A model generated the notes under the pieces. That model did no database searches. It was not told where the DNA came from and saw only the letters and a list, made by a program, of their open reading frames with translations. Shown in pieces: positions 16,032-25,237 of a DNA stretch of 55,809 nucleotides; positions within the stretch are counted from its first letter, which is position 1; the number at the start of each line of letters is the position of its first letter. A program made the position numbers and the translations under genes. The DNA is from Isoptericola halotolerans (lineage in GTDB: Bacteria > Actinomycetota > Actinomycetes > Actinomycetales > Cellulomonadaceae): contig NZ_PVTX01000015.1 of NCBI RefSeq assembly GCF_003003075.1, forward strand, positions 1-55,809. The letters run 5' to 3'.

Positions 16032-17027
16032 GTGACCTCCTCCGTGACCGCGACCCAGTCCGAGCCCCTCCGCGAGGTGGCGCCGCAGCCGTGGCGCATG
16101 TTCGACGTCGAGGTCAAGCGGGTCACCCGGCTGTGCCCCTCGTTCGTCCGCATCACGTTCACCGGCGACGACCTCGACCTGTTCGCAGACAACGGCGCCG
16201 ACCAGCGGATCAAGTTCCTGCTGCCCGCACCCTGCGGGGGCTGGGAGTACCTCGACCGGCAGAGCCCCGACTGGTTCACGTCGTGGCGTGCGCTGCCCGA
16301 GGAGCGCCGCAACCCGCTGCGCACCTACACCGTGCGTGCGGTGCGGCCCGACCTGCGCGAGGTGGACGTCGACATCGTGCTGCACGGGGACACCGGTCCG
16401 GCCTCGCGCTGGGCGAACGGCGCCCGGCCCGGCACGCCGCTGGTCATCCTCGGGCCCAACGCCGCGCACCCCGGCGGCCATGGCGGCCGCGAGTTCGCGC
16501 CGCCGGCCACGAGCCACGCGCTCCTGCTCGCCGGCGACGAGACGGCGGTCCCGGCCATCGCGTCGATCTGCGAGGCGCTGCCCGACGACGCCGTCGGTGA
16601 GGTGTTCCTCGAGGTCCCGCACCGCGAGGACCGCTGGACGTTCGCCGCGCCCGCCGGCGTGCGGATCACCTGGCTGGCCCGCGAGGAGGCCGAGCACGGC
16701 GACCACCTGGTGCCCGCCGTCCAGGAGGCCGCCGACCGCATGCTCGCGATGGGCGTGCGGGCGACGGCCGACGAGCCGGTCGCAGGCCCCGGGTCCGGCA
16801 CGGTGCGCGACCTGGACGACGTCGACATCGACAACGGGATCCTCTGGGAGGTGCCCGTGGACGCCTCCGGCAGGCCGCTGGCCCAGGACACCGTGCTGTA
16901 CGCCTGGCTGGCGGGCGAGGCGGGCGTCATCAAGACGCTGCGGCGCTACCTGGTCGGGACCAAGGGCGTGGACCGCAGGTCCGTGGCCTTCATGGGCTAC
17001 TGGCGCCGCGGCCGCGCCGAGTGCTGA
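16032..17027 (+). CDS. Siderophore-interacting protein (flavin ferric-siderophore reductase)
   Basis: 331 residues in the SIP/ViuB family, which reduce ferric siderophores in the cytoplasm with an FAD cofactor and NAD(P)H. Visible are the FAD-binding RTYTVRAV motif (about residue 98), [18 protein letters not shown], and the C-terminal NAD(P)H part with [21 protein letters not shown] and [20 protein letters not shown]. Length is longer than the shortest members because of a linker at residues 240-280. An iron box overlaps the promoter. No siderophore biosynthesis or uptake gene is adjacent. Confidence 0.92.
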   Translation: MTSSVTATQSEPLREVAPQPWRMFDVEVKRVTRLCPSFVRITFTGDDLDLFADNGADQRIKFLLPAPCGGWEYLDRQSPDWFTSWRALPEERRNPLRTYTVRAVRPDLREVDVDIVLHGDTGPASRWANGARPGTPLVILGPNAAHPGGHGGREFAPPATSHALLLAGDETAVPAIASICEALPDDAVGEVFLEVPHREDRWTFAAPAGVRITWLAREEAEHGDHLVPAVQEAADRMLAMGVRATADEPVAGPGSGTVRDLDDVDIDNGILWEVPVDASGRPLAQDTVLYAWLAGEAGVIKTLRRYLVGTKGVDRRSVAFMGYWRRGRAEC

Positions 17028-17036
17028 GCCGCAGCA

Positions 17037-18221
17037 TCACCCACGACCGTCGGCGGCCAGCACCGCGGCGAGGCCTTCCTGCAGGTCCCTGACGAAGTAG
17101 TCGGGAACCTCCAGCGACGGGAAGTGTCCCCCTGCCTCGGGTGACGTCCATCGGACGATCTGCCGGTACCGCTCCTGCGCCCAGCGGCGCGGGATCTTCT
17201 CGACGTCGCGGGGGTACATCGTGATGGCCGAGGGAACGTCGACCCGGAGCTCGGGGTCCATCGAGCCGTGGCTCTCGTGGTAGATCCTGGCCGCGGACGC
17301 GCCGGTCCGCGTCAGCCAGTACAGGGTGACGTCGTCCAGGACGCGGTCCCGGGAGATCGTCTCGAACGGGCTGTCCTCGGTGTCCGACCACTCCGCGAAC
17401 TTGTCGAGGATCCAGGCGAGGAGCCCGACCGGTGAGTCGACGAGCGCGTAGCCGATCGTCTGCGGTCGGGTCGCCTGCTGCTTCGCGTACGCCCCGCGTG
17501 GTCCCGCATAGAAGGCGCTCGTCTCCGCGGCCCACCTGCGCTCGTCCGTCGTCAGCCCGTCCGTCGTCAGCCCGGGCAGGGCGTCGGCGAAGGTGGTGTG
17601 GATGCCGAGGACGTGCCCCGGGAACCGTCCACCCAGCACGGTGGTGATGTTGCCGCCCCAGTCGCCGCCGTGGGCGAGGAACCTGGTGTAGCCGAGCCTG
17701 TCCATCAGCTCGACCCACGCGACCGCGATCTTCTCGGTCCCCCATCCGGTGGCGGACGGCCTGTCGCTGTAGCCGAAGCCTGGCAACGACGGTGCCACGA
17801 CATGGAAGGCCGGCGTGCGGGAGTCCTCCGGGTCGGCCAGCTCGTCGATCACGTCGATGAACTCGGCGATGCTGCCGGGCCAGCCGTGCGTCAGAATCAG
17901 AGGCGTGGCGTCCGCACGGGCAGATCGGCGGTGCAGGAAGTGGATCCCCAGGCCGTCGATGGTGGTGCGGAACTGGCCGATCTGGTCGAGGCGGGCCTCG
18001 AATGCCCGCCAGTCGTACCCGTGGAGCCAGTAGTCCACGAGGTCCACGAGGTCGGTGAGCGGGACGCCCTGCTCCCACCGTCGGGCACCCGGCCCGGAGC
18101 GACGGATCGTCTCGGCTTCCGGCAGCCGTGCGGCGGCCAGCCGCGTGCGCAGGTCGTCGAGCTCGGTCTCGGGCGCGTGCGCCTCGAACTCTTGCACGTC
18201 GCCAGCCCTGTGGTTCACCAC
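17037..18221 (-). CDS. Epoxide hydrolase, EHN-domain type
   Basis: 394 residues: an N-terminal EHN domain (ETELDDLRTRLAAARLPEAE to about residue 105) and an alpha/beta-hydrolase core. Motifs are the oxyanion loop THGWPGS, the nucleophile AHGGDWGGN (Asp), and the final AGGHFPSLEVP with the catalytic His. The fold and the HGWPGS motif match microsomal/juvenile-hormone-type epoxide hydrolases, which open epoxides to diols. GTG 18221 has GGAGGGAG upstream. Convergent with the SIP gene, 9 nt apart. Confidence 0.9.
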   Translation of the reverse strand: MVNHRAGDVQEFEAHAPETELDDLRTRLAAARLPEAETIRRSGPGARRWEQGVPLTDLVDLVDYWLHGYDWRAFEARLDQIGQFRTTIDGLGIHFLHRRSARADATPLILTHGWPGSIAEFIDVIDELADPEDSRTPAFHVVAPSLPGFGYSDRPSATGWGTEKIAVAWVELMDRLGYTRFLAHGGDWGGNITTVLGGRFPGHVLGIHTTFADALPGLTTDGLTTDERRWAAETSAFYAGPRGAYAKQQATRPQTIGYALVDSPVGLLAWILDKFAEWSDTEDSPFETISRDRVLDDVTLYWLTRTGASAARIYHESHGSMDPELRVDVPSAITMYPRDVEKIPRRWAQERYRQIVRWTSPEAGGHFPSLEVPDYFVRDLQEGLAAVLAADGRG

Positions 18222-18289
18222 GAGTTGCTCCCTCCGGGTGTGCGGATGTGCGGATCAGGGGCCCGTCGGCGACTCCTCGACGTGCCCGG

Positions 18290-18880
18290 TCAGCCGACGG
18301 CCGGCACGACCCCGAGGTCGGCGACGACCTCGGCGCGCGGCGCGGTGCAGAGCAGGTCGCCGGGCAGCAGCAGCTTCGAGCGCCGCAGCCCGGAACCCAT
18401 GAGGGCGAGCGTCCCCGGGGCGGCGAACCGCTCGTCCACCAGCACTCGCCACGGTTCCGGGAGGCCGAGCGGCGTGATGCCGCCGTACTCCATGCCGGAC
18501 TCTGCGGTGGCCCGGTCCGCCGACAGGAACGACGCCTTGCGCGCGTCGAGGAGCTTGCGGACCCGGGTGTTGACGTCGGCGCGGGTCGTGGCGGGGACGA
18601 CGCAGGCCGCGACACGCTCGACGTCGCCACGGCGACCGGCGACCACGACGCAGTTGGCCGAGATCTCCGGCGGCAGCCCGTGCACCGTGTTCAGCGTCGC
18701 GGTGTCGGCGTGGTCGGGGTCGATCGCGGCCACCGCGACCTCGGTGCGCACCCGAGGCTCCGTCGCGGACCAGGTGCGCAGGGCGGCGCCGACGGAGGGT
18801 GCGAGCAGGTCGGTGTGGTCGAGGGCCCGCACCCAGTCGAGGTCGCCGACGGCGGGCAGGTGCTGTGCCGTCGCGTTCAC
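18290..18880 (-). CDS. YbaK/ProX-family aminoacyl-tRNA deacylase
   Basis: 196 residues in the YbaK/EbsC/ProX fold. The stretch LPPEISANCVVVAGRRGDVERVAACVVPATTRADVN...KLLDARKASFLSADRATAESGMEYGGITPLGLP contains the conserved central Lys region and the G-G-I-x-P-x-G loop. Family members hydrolyse mischarged tRNAs (Cys- or Ala-tRNAPro). GTG 18880 overlaps the stop of the upstream PEBP gene by 4 nt (GTGA), so the two genes are translationally coupled. Confidence 0.88.
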   Translation of the reverse strand: MNATAQHLPAVGDLDWVRALDHTDLLAPSVGAALRTWSATEPRVRTEVAVAAIDPDHADTATLNTVHGLPPEISANCVVVAGRRGDVERVAACVVPATTRADVNTRVRKLLDARKASFLSADRATAESGMEYGGITPLGLPEPWRVLVDERFAAPGTLALMGSGLRRSKLLLPGDLLCTAPRAEVVADLGVVPAVG

Positions 18881-19407
18881 CGCTGGTACGTGCCGGTGAG
18901 GGTCGCGCGCGCGAGCGTGTGGAAGTAGACGTTGAACGCGGCGTGGACGTTCGTGTTCTCGGGCGTCAGCCCCAGGGATTCCACGTCGAGGGCGTGCACG
19001 GCGAAGACATAGCGGTGCGCGTGGTCCCCGGGCGGGGGACCGGCGCCCTCGAAGCCCTGCGCGCCGCCGTCGGACGTGAGCTGGAACGCGCCGTCGGGCA
19101 GACCCGAGCCGTCGGCCGCGCCCGCTCCGCGAGGCAAGGAGGTCACCGAGGCGGCCAGGTCGAGCACGTGCCAGTGCCAGTAGCCCGACGGTGTCGGCGC
19201 GTCCGGGTCGAAGCAGCTCACCACGAACGACCGCGTGGCCGCGGGGAAGCCTGACCAGGACAGCTCGGGCGAGGTGTTGCCGCCGTCGACCGCGAGGTCG
19301 GCCGACATCGGTTCGCCGGGCGCGACGTCGGGGCTCGTCAGGTCGAACGTGGCCGGGACGGGCAGCAGCGAGTACGGGTCCGGGGGTACGGGGCGGGTGA
19401 AGTCCAT
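18877..19407 (-). CDS. YbhB/YbcL (PEBP) family protein
   Basis: 176 residues. The PEBP signature is complete: SPELSWSGFPAATRSFVVSCFDPDAPTPSGYWHWHVLDL, then GPPPGDHAHRYVFAVHALD, and a C-terminal NVHAAFNVYFHTLARATLTGTYQR. Bacterial members bind phospholipid head groups or small anions; their role is unclear. No signal peptide. First gene of a two-gene unit with the YbaK-type gene. Confidence 0.9.
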   Translation of the reverse strand: MDFTRPVPPDPYSLLPVPATFDLTSPDVAPGEPMSADLAVDGGNTSPELSWSGFPAATRSFVVSCFDPDAPTPSGYWHWHVLDLAASVTSLPRGAGAADGSGLPDGAFQLTSDGGAQGFEGAGPPPGDHAHRYVFAVHALDVESLGLTPENTNVHAAFNVYFHTLARATLTGTYQR

Positions 19408-19530
19408 GCCACCACTGTGGTGCGGACCGCGGCTGACGGCAACGTCGCCGCCTGAGACGACGTCCCGGGTGTGGCAGCGAGTTCCGCGGTGGGTGCCTGG
19501 CAGCGGTGGTGCGTGGTAGCGTCAGGCGCA

Positions 19531-19550
19531 CAAACCGACTGGCCGGTACG
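19531..19550 (+). promoter_or_regulatory. Operator of the CAWACCG family, site 1
   Basis: CAAACCG-ACTGGC-CGGTACG, a 7-6-7 dyad. Its right arm runs into TACGGCT, a possible -10 box, 64 nt before the SDR start. It matches the sites at 22820, 30005 and 38771 in spacing and in the ACCG/CGGT core. The operon it precedes encodes a TetR regulator, making that protein the best candidate to bind all four sites. Confidence 0.6.
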
Positions 19551-19614
19551 GCTGGCGCGTACCGCTCGCGACGTGGCGAGGCGGCGTGGACGACGACGTT
19601 CGAGAGGTGGCGCA

Positions 19615-20355
19615 GTGCGCAGGTTCGCAGGAAGGGTCACGCTCGTCACGGGCGCGAGCCGCGGCATCGGACTGGCGGTGGCGCACCGGCTCGTGGCCGA
19701 GGGCGGTCACGTCGTGCTCACCGGCCGCAAGCCGGAGGCGCTCGACGAAGCCGTGGCCGCGCTCGGCCCCGACAACGCGTCCGCCGTCGCCGGCAAGGTC
19801 GACGACAACGCCCACCGGGAGGAGGTCTTCGCGCACGTGGCTGAGCGGTACGGGCGCCTCGACCACCTGGTCAACAACGCGGGCATCAACCCCGCCTGGG
19901 GACCGGTGCTCGAGGTCGAGCCGTCGGTGGTCCGCAAGATCATCGACGTCAACGTGGTGGCCGCCCTGGAGTGGACGCGTGACGCCGTCGCCGCGGGCCT
20001 GCGGTCGTCGATCGTCAACACCGCCTCGATCTCCGGCACCTCCACGAGCCCGAACATCGCCTTCTACGGGGTGTCGAAGGCCGCGCTGATCAACCTCACC
20101 GGCCAGCTCGCCCAGGAGCTGGCGCCCCGGCTGCGCGTGAACGCCGTCGCGCCGGCGGTGGTCAAGACGCACCTGTCCCGAGCCCTCTACGAGGGCAAGG
20201 AGGACGCCGTCGCGGCCGGCTACCCGCTGGGACGGCTGGGCGTGCCCGACGACGTCGCCGGCCCGATCGCGTTCCTGTTGTCCGACGATGCCGGCTGGAT
20301 CACCGGCCAGACACTCCGGATCGACGGTGGCGCGTCCATCGTGCCCGTCGGGTGA
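19615..20355 (+). CDS. Short-chain dehydrogenase/reductase
   Basis: 246 residues, classical SDR. Cofactor motif TGASRGIG (about residue 12), LVNNAGINPAW (NNAG), catalytic Ser in NTASISGT and the YGVSK (Y-x3-K) motif at about residue 150; the C-terminal IAFLLSDDAGWITGQTLRIDGG is FabG-like. Likely an NAD(P)(H)-dependent oxidoreductase for a hydroxyacyl-CoA or alcohol. GTG 19615 has a GAGAGG ribosome site. The next gene's TetR start is within 12 nt, so the SDR, TetR and quinone reductase genes form one operon under operator site 1. Confidence 0.9.
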   Translation: MRRFAGRVTLVTGASRGIGLAVAHRLVAEGGHVVLTGRKPEALDEAVAALGPDNASAVAGKVDDNAHREEVFAHVAERYGRLDHLVNNAGINPAWGPVLEVEPSVVRKIIDVNVVAALEWTRDAVAAGLRSSIVNTASISGTSTSPNIAFYGVSKAALINLTGQLAQELAPRLRVNAVAPAVVKTHLSRALYEGKEDAVAAGYPLGRLGVPDDVAGPIAFLLSDDAGWITGQTLRIDGGASIVPVG

Positions 20356-20366
20356 AGGATGGACCC

Positions 20367-20951
20367 ATGAAGACCACCCACGTCGCCGACTCGGTCCTGC
20401 AGGCAGCCCTCGACCTCTTCGCCACCCAGGGCTACGCGACCACGAGCGTCCAGCAGATCGTCGAGGCCGCCGGCGTCACCAAGGGCGCCATGTACCACTA
20501 CTTCCAGTCCAAGGACGACCTGCTCTTCGCGATCTACGACCGCATGCTGTCGCTGCAGAAGCGCCGGCTCGAGGAGATCGTCGCGGCAGGGGGCACCACG
20601 ACGGACGTCCTGCGCGCGGTGTGCGTCGACGTCGTCGAGACGTCCATCGACCTGCTGCCCGAGGGCACGGTGTTCTTCCGGAGCATGCACATGCTCACGG
20701 AGCCCCGGCGCAAGGAGGTCACCCAGCGGCGGCGGGAGTACCACGACGAGTTCGCCGCGCTCGTCGCCCAGGGGCAGGCCGAGGGAGCCCTGCGGACGGA
20801 CGTGCCGCGCACGGTGCTCATCGCCCACTTCTTTTCCGACGTGCACTACCTGTCGTACTGGTACTCGCCGTCGGGGCCCGAGACCAAGACAGAGGTCGCG
20901 AACCAGCTGACCGACCTCTTCCTGCGCAGCATCACCGTGGAGGACGGATGA
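20367..20951 (+). CDS. TetR-family regulator, likely master of the local regulon
   Basis: 194 residues. The HTH is FATQGYATTSVQQIVEAAGVTKGAMYHYFQSKDDLLFAIYD. The C-terminal end HYLSYWYSPSGPETKTEVANQLTDLFLRSI resembles the W-Y-x-P-x-G-P tail of KstR2-type regulators that bind acyl-CoA ligands; this similarity is by eye. ATG 20367 has AAGGA 7 nt upstream; GTG 20352, overlapping the SDR stop, is the alternative. Its stop overlaps the next start (ATGA). Four CAWACCG-type operators lie within 19 kb, one in front of this operon. Confidence 0.88.
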   Translation: MKTTHVADSVLQAALDLFATQGYATTSVQQIVEAAGVTKGAMYHYFQSKDDLLFAIYDRMLSLQKRRLEEIVAAGGTTTDVLRAVCVDVVETSIDLLPEGTVFFRSMHMLTEPRRKEVTQRRREYHDEFAALVAQGQAEGALRTDVPRTVLIAHFFSDVHYLSYWYSPSGPETKTEVANQLTDLFLRSITVEDG

Positions 20952-21946
20952 CCGAGACCATGCGCGCCTGGCGCGTCACCCGCAACGGCGAGCCGACCGA
21001 GGTCATGAGCCTCGACGAGGTCGACCGCCCCGAGCCCGGGCCGGGGGAGGTGCTCGTGCGCACCCGTGCCGTGGCGGTGAACTTCCCGGACGTCCTGCTC
21101 GCGCGCGGCACCTACCAGGTGCGGCCGGAGCTGCCGTTCGTGCCCGGCATCGAGCTGTGCGGCGACGTCGTCGCGCTCGGCGAGGGAGTCGACGGTCTCG
21201 GGCGCGTCGCCGTCGGCCAGCGCGTGGTGGGTTCGGCGATCGGCGTGCTCTCCGAGTACGCCGTGCTGCCGGCCGCGTCGTGCCACCCGGCGCCGGGCTC
21301 GCTCGACGACGCCCGGGCCGCGGCGCTGACCATCGCCTACCAGACGGCCTGGTTCGGGCTGCACCGCCGTGCGGCGCTCGCCGCGGGCGAGACGCTGCTC
21401 GTCCACGCCGCCGCCGGCGGGGTCGGCACCGCCGCCTGCCAGCTCGGCGCGGCGGCAGGTGCCACGGTGATCGGGGTCGTGGGCAGCGAGGCCAAGGCCG
21501 ACGTCGCCCGGGCGGCCGGCGCCAAGCACGTGCTGATCCGCTCGGACGGCCTCGCCGCCCAGGTCAAGGAGCTGACCGGCGGTGCCGGGGCCGACGTGGT
21601 GTTCGACCCCGTGGGCGGGCCTTCGTTCGAGGCGTCGACCCGGTGCATCGCGTTCGAGGGCCGGATCGTCGTCGTCGGTTTCGCCAGCGGTGAGGTCGCA
21701 CCGGTCCGGGCCAACCATGCGCTGGTGAAGAACTACGGCGTGCTGGGGCTGCACTGGGCGCTCTACCAGCAGCGCGACCCCGCCCTCGTCGACGCGGCGC
21801 ACGTCGAGCTGACGCAGCTCGCCGACGCGGGCGCGCTCGAGCCCGTGGTGGCCGACGTCGTCCCGTTCGACCGGGCCCCGGACGCGGTCCGACGGCTCGC
21901 CGAGGGGACCACGACCGGGCGCCTGGTCGTGCGCGTCGCCGACTGA
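20948..21946 (+). CDS. NADPH:quinone oxidoreductase / zinc-less MDR enzyme
   Basis: 332 residues of the medium-chain dehydrogenase/reductase superfamily, QOR branch. N-terminal GroES-like half (VLVRTRAVAVNFPDVLLARGTYQ...PFVPGIELCGDVVALGEGV), then the NADPH Rossmann domain with LLVHAAAGGVGTAACQLG. The Zn-binding Cys/His set of alcohol dehydrogenases is missing, as in quinone and enoyl reductases. Enoyl-CoA or enone reduction would fit the surrounding acyl-CoA genes. Starts on the TetR stop codon (ATGA). Confidence 0.9.
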   Translation: MTETMRAWRVTRNGEPTEVMSLDEVDRPEPGPGEVLVRTRAVAVNFPDVLLARGTYQVRPELPFVPGIELCGDVVALGEGVDGLGRVAVGQRVVGSAIGVLSEYAVLPAASCHPAPGSLDDARAAALTIAYQTAWFGLHRRAALAAGETLLVHAAAGGVGTAACQLGAAAGATVIGVVGSEAKADVARAAGAKHVLIRSDGLAAQVKELTGGAGADVVFDPVGGPSFEASTRCIAFEGRIVVVGFASGEVAPVRANHALVKNYGVLGLHWALYQQRDPALVDAAHVELTQLADAGALEPVVADVVPFDRAPDAVRRLAEGTTTGRLVVRVAD

Positions 21947-21996
21947 CCCGCCCGACCCTGGCTGGACCGAGGATCCTCTCCGTGCGAAGGAGCACC

Positions 21997-22734
21997 GTGA
22001 CCACTGACCTCACCGACCGCGTCGCGATCGTCACCGGGGGAGCCCGGGGGATCGGCGCCGCCTACGTCCGTGCCCTGCACGACGCCGGCGCGCGCGTGCT
22101 CGTCGCCGACCTGCTGGAGGCGGACGGGTCCGCGCTCGCCCACGAGCTGGGAGACCGCGCCCGGTTCGCCCACCTCGACGTCACCGACGAGGCGGGCTGG
22201 ACCCGGGTCGTCGACGACACGGTCGCGGCATGGGGTGGTGTGGACGTGCTGGTGAACAACGCCGGGATCGCCAACGCCGGCCCGATCGAGCACTACCCGC
22301 GCACCAAGTGGGACGCCGTCATCGCGGTGAACCTGACCGGGACCTACCTCGGCTGCCGGGCGGTCGTGCCGGCGATGAAGACGGCGGGCCGCGGCTCGAT
22401 CATCAACGTCTCGTCCGTCGAGGGCATGCGCGGCAGCACCCACTTGCACGGTTACGTGGCCTCGAAGTTCGGGGTGCGCGGGCTGACGAAGTCGTTGGCC
22501 GTCGAGCTCGGCGCGGACGGCATCCGCGTCAACTCGGTGCACCCGGGATTCATCGACACGGAGATGACGGCGAAGATCGATCCGTCCGGCCTGCCGATCC
22601 CGCTGCGCCGCGGGGGCCGCCCCGAAGACCTGACCGGCACGGTCCTGTACCTGGCCGGCGAGGGGTCCGCCTACGTGACCGGTGCGGAGATCGTGGTCGA
22701 CGGCGGCATGATCAACGGCGTGGGGCACCTCTGA
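21997..22734 (+). CDS. SDR oxidoreductase, 3alpha/20beta-HSD-like
   Basis: 245 residues. TGGARGIG cofactor motif, LVNNAGIANAGPIE, catalytic Ser in NVSSVEGM, YVASK at about residue 152 and a C-terminus with GEGSAYVTGAEIVVDGGMI. The overall pattern is close to Streptomyces 3alpha,20beta-hydroxysteroid dehydrogenase and FabG3-type enzymes, which oxidise secondary alcohols. GTG 21997 has AAGGAG five nt upstream; GTG 21982 would have none. It lies 50 nt after the quinone reductase and may belong to the same transcript. Confidence 0.9.
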   Translation: MTTDLTDRVAIVTGGARGIGAAYVRALHDAGARVLVADLLEADGSALAHELGDRARFAHLDVTDEAGWTRVVDDTVAAWGGVDVLVNNAGIANAGPIEHYPRTKWDAVIAVNLTGTYLGCRAVVPAMKTAGRGSIINVSSVEGMRGSTHLHGYVASKFGVRGLTKSLAVELGADGIRVNSVHPGFIDTEMTAKIDPSGLPIPLRRGGRPEDLTGTVLYLAGEGSAYVTGAEIVVDGGMINGVGHL

Positions 22735-22815
22735 GCCACTGACCGTCCGGCCTCGTGACCTGCGTCGAAGGCCTTCCTGAACCATCTGTGTCACAGCCGT
22801 GCAACAACCGTCAAA

Positions 22816-22845
22816 ATGACATACCGTCCAGTCGGTTTATACGCT
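22816..22845 (+). promoter_or_regulatory. Operator site 2 in the Liv-importer promoter
   Basis: CATACCG-TCCAGT-CGGTTTA (22820-22839), same geometry as the other three sites. A promoter can be read as ATGACA (22816-22821), 18-nt spacer, TACGCT (22840-22845). The dyad therefore fills the spacer and touches the -10 box, the arrangement expected for TetR repression of the five-gene importer operon that starts at 22879. Confidence 0.65.
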
Positions 22846-22878
22846 AGGGTGTGACGCATCCGACACGAAGAGGTGCCG

Positions 22879-23607
22879 ATGTCCAGCAACACACCGCGAC
22901 TCCAGGTCGACGGGCTCACTGTCACGTTCGGTGGTCTCACCGCGCTCGACGACGTCAGCTTCACCGTGGGCGACGCCGAGACGGTGGCGCTCATCGGTCC
23001 CAACGGGGCCGGCAAGACGACGGTGTTCAACGCCGTCTGCTCCTTGGTCCGGCCCCGTGCCGGCACCGTCCGCATCGACGGCCGGCCCGCACCCACAGCG
23101 CCGACCGGGCTGCCGGCCCGCGGGGTCTCGCGGACGCTGCAGGGGCTCGGCCTGTTCGCCGGGATGACGGTCCTGGAGAACGTGCTCGTCCCGCTGGTGG
23201 GTCCGGCGATTTCGACCGCCGTACCGGACGCGGCGCCGGCCGTGCTCGAACGCCTCGGCCTGTCTGCCGAGGCGGGGACCCCGGTCGACGCCCTGCCGTA
23301 CCCGGAGCGCAAGCGGGTCGCGCTCGCGAGGGCCCTCGTCACCGGGCCGCGGCTGCTGCTCCTGGACGAGCCGGCCGGCGGACTGGGTGCGGAGGACATC
23401 GCCGACCTCGCCGGGATCGTCCGCGGCCTCTCCGCGGACGGCTGCTCGGTGCTGCTCGTGGAGCATCACGTGGACTTCGTCATGGACGTCGCCGACCGGG
23501 TCGTCGTGCTCGACTTCGGCCGCGTCGTCGCCTGCGGGACGCCGGACGAGGTCCGTGCCGACCCGGCCGTCGAGGCGGCCTACCTCGGACTGGAGGCTGC
23601 GGCGTGA
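22879..23607 (+). CDS. livG: Branched-chain amino-acid-type ABC ATPase (LivG)
   Basis: 242 residues, a little shorter than usual LivG. Walker A GPNGAGKTT, signature region LPYPERKRVALARAL (LivG proteins have a loose LSxG motif), Walker B LLLLDEPAGGL, and HHVDFVMDVADRVVVLDFGRVVACGTPDEV, a LivG hallmark. ATG 22879 follows AAGAGG; GTG 22873 is possible. First gene of livG-F-H-M plus a binding protein, all joined by 4-nt or smaller overlaps, under operator site 2. Confidence 0.92.
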   Translation: MSSNTPRLQVDGLTVTFGGLTALDDVSFTVGDAETVALIGPNGAGKTTVFNAVCSLVRPRAGTVRIDGRPAPTAPTGLPARGVSRTLQGLGLFAGMTVLENVLVPLVGPAISTAVPDAAPAVLERLGLSAEAGTPVDALPYPERKRVALARALVTGPRLLLLDEPAGGLGAEDIADLAGIVRGLSADGCSVLLVEHHVDFVMDVADRVVVLDFGRVVACGTPDEVRADPAVEAAYLGLEAAA

Positions 23608-24359
23608 CCACCCCGACCGAGACTCCCGCGACCACGACGACCCGGACGATGCTCGCGATCGAGGGCCTCACCGTCGGCTACGCCGGCGCCCCTGTCATCG
23701 ACGGCATGCGCCTCGACGTGCCCCACGGCGCCGTGGTGGCGCTCCTGGGCGCCAACGGAGCCGGCAAGACGACGCTGCTGCGCACGGTCTCCGGCCTGGT
23801 GCGGCCTCGCTCCGGGCGGATCAGCCTGGACGGGCAGGACCTGTCGGGGCTCAGCGTCGAGGACCGGGTCCGGCGAGGCCTGGCCCAGGTCCCCGAGGGG
23901 CGCAGCGTCGTGTCCGAGCTCACGGTCGAGGAGAACCTGCACCTCGGTGCGCTCTGGAAGATCCCGGGCCGGTCCGCGCGCCGCGCCGCCGTGGCCGAGG
24001 TGTACGAGGCCTTCGAGCCGCTCGCGCGCCGACGGCGCAGCATGGGTCACCAGCTCTCCGGTGGTGAGCGTCAGATGCTCGCCCTGGCGCGGGCGCTCGT
24101 CGCCCGTCCACGGGTGCTGCTCCTCGACGAACCGTCGCTCGGCCTCGCGCCACGCGTCGTCGCCCAGCTGTTCGCGATCCTGCGGGACACCGCGGAGCGC
24201 ACCGGGCTGACGGTGCTGCTCGCCGAGCAGAACGTCACCAGCGCACTCTCGATCGCCGACCGCGGCGTCGTGCTCGGCCTGGGGGAGATCGTCGCCGACG
24301 CTCCGGCCGCCGAGATCGCCGCCGACCCTGCCCTCCGGCACGCCTACCTGGGGTTCTGA
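23604..24359 (+). CDS. livF: Branched-chain amino-acid-type ABC ATPase (LivF)
   Basis: 251 residues. Walker A GANGAGKTT, the LivF-typical VPEGRSVVSELTVEENLHLGA stretch, signature LSGGERQMLALARAL, Walker B VLLLDEPSLGLAPRVV and LLAEQNVTSALSIADRGVVLGLGEIV. GTG start overlaps the livG stop (GTGA). Pairs with LivG to drive import. Confidence 0.95.
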   Translation: MTTPTETPATTTTRTMLAIEGLTVGYAGAPVIDGMRLDVPHGAVVALLGANGAGKTTLLRTVSGLVRPRSGRISLDGQDLSGLSVEDRVRRGLAQVPEGRSVVSELTVEENLHLGALWKIPGRSARRAAVAEVYEAFEPLARRRRSMGHQLSGGERQMLALARALVARPRVLLLDEPSLGLAPRVVAQLFAILRDTAERTGLTVLLAEQNVTSALSIADRGVVLGLGEIVADAPAAEIAADPALRHAYLGF

Positions 24360-25237
24360 TGGATCGTCTCGCCTTCCTCCTCGCCACGGGCCTCGCCCGC
24401 GGCCTGGTCATCGCTCTCTTCGCCCTGTCGCTGGTGATCATCTGGCGCGCCGCCCGCATCGTGAACTTCGCCCAGGCGGCCATGGCGATCGTCGCGGTCT
24501 ACGTGGCGTTCGCCGTGACGCAGGCCACCGGCTCGTTCTGGCTCGGGCTCGCTGCCGCCCTGGTCACCGGAGCCGCCGTCGGGGCCGCCGTCGAACGCTG
24601 GCTGATCCGGCTCGTGCCCAGTACCACGCCGCTACCCGGCATGATCGTGGCGATCGGCCTGGTGATGGTCCTGCAGTCGGCCATCAGCATCGCCTTCGGG
24701 CCGAAGCACCGCCCGATGGCCGCGCCCTTCAGCGAGCAGCCGTTCTCCGTCGGCGGGGTGGCCGTGCTCTCGCCCTACGACCTGTTCATCCTGCTCGTGG
24801 CCCTCGGCGTGGTGGCCGTCCTGGCCGTGCTGTTCAACGGGACCACGCTCGGGCTGCAGATGCGGGCGTCCGCGATGGCCCCCGAGGTGTCTCGGCTGCT
24901 GGGCGTCCGGGTGCCGCGGATGATCACCCTCGGCTGGATGCTGTCGTCCGCCGTCGCGGCGCTCGCGGTGCTGCTGCTCGTGCCCACCGAGCTCGGCCTG
25001 AACGCGCACAGTGCGGACATCCTGTTCGTCCACGCCTTCACGGTGGCGGTGCTCGGCGGGCTGGACTCGCCCAGCGGTGCGCTCGTCGGCGGAGTGGTCG
25101 TCGGCATCCTCATCAGCCTGGTCACCGGGTTCCTCGGCGCAGGTCTCGCGCCGATCGCGGTGCTCGTCCTGCTCACCGTCGTCCTGCTCGTGCGGCCGGG
25201 CGGCATCTTCGCAGCCAAGGAGGCGCGGACCGCATGA
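24359..25237 (+). CDS. livH: Branched-chain amino-acid-type ABC permease (LivH)
   Basis: 292 residues, about eight membrane segments. LIIWRAARIVNFAQAAMAIVAVYVAF near the N-terminus is the conserved N-F-A-Q-G segment of LivH, and GLQMRASAMAPEVSRLLGVRVPRMITLGWMLSSAVAALA is the cytoplasmic coupling region. ADILFVHAFTVAVLGGLDSPSGALVGGVVVGI near the C-terminus is also typical. ATG overlaps the livF stop by 1 nt. Confidence 0.93.
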   Translation: MDRLAFLLATGLARGLVIALFALSLVIIWRAARIVNFAQAAMAIVAVYVAFAVTQATGSFWLGLAAALVTGAAVGAAVERWLIRLVPSTTPLPGMIVAIGLVMVLQSAISIAFGPKHRPMAAPFSEQPFSVGGVAVLSPYDLFILLVALGVVAVLAVLFNGTTLGLQMRASAMAPEVSRLLGVRVPRMITLGWMLSSAVAALAVLLLVPTELGLNAHSADILFVHAFTVAVLGGLDSPSGALVGGVVVGILISLVTGFLGAGLAPIAVLVLLTVVLLVRPGGIFAAKEARTA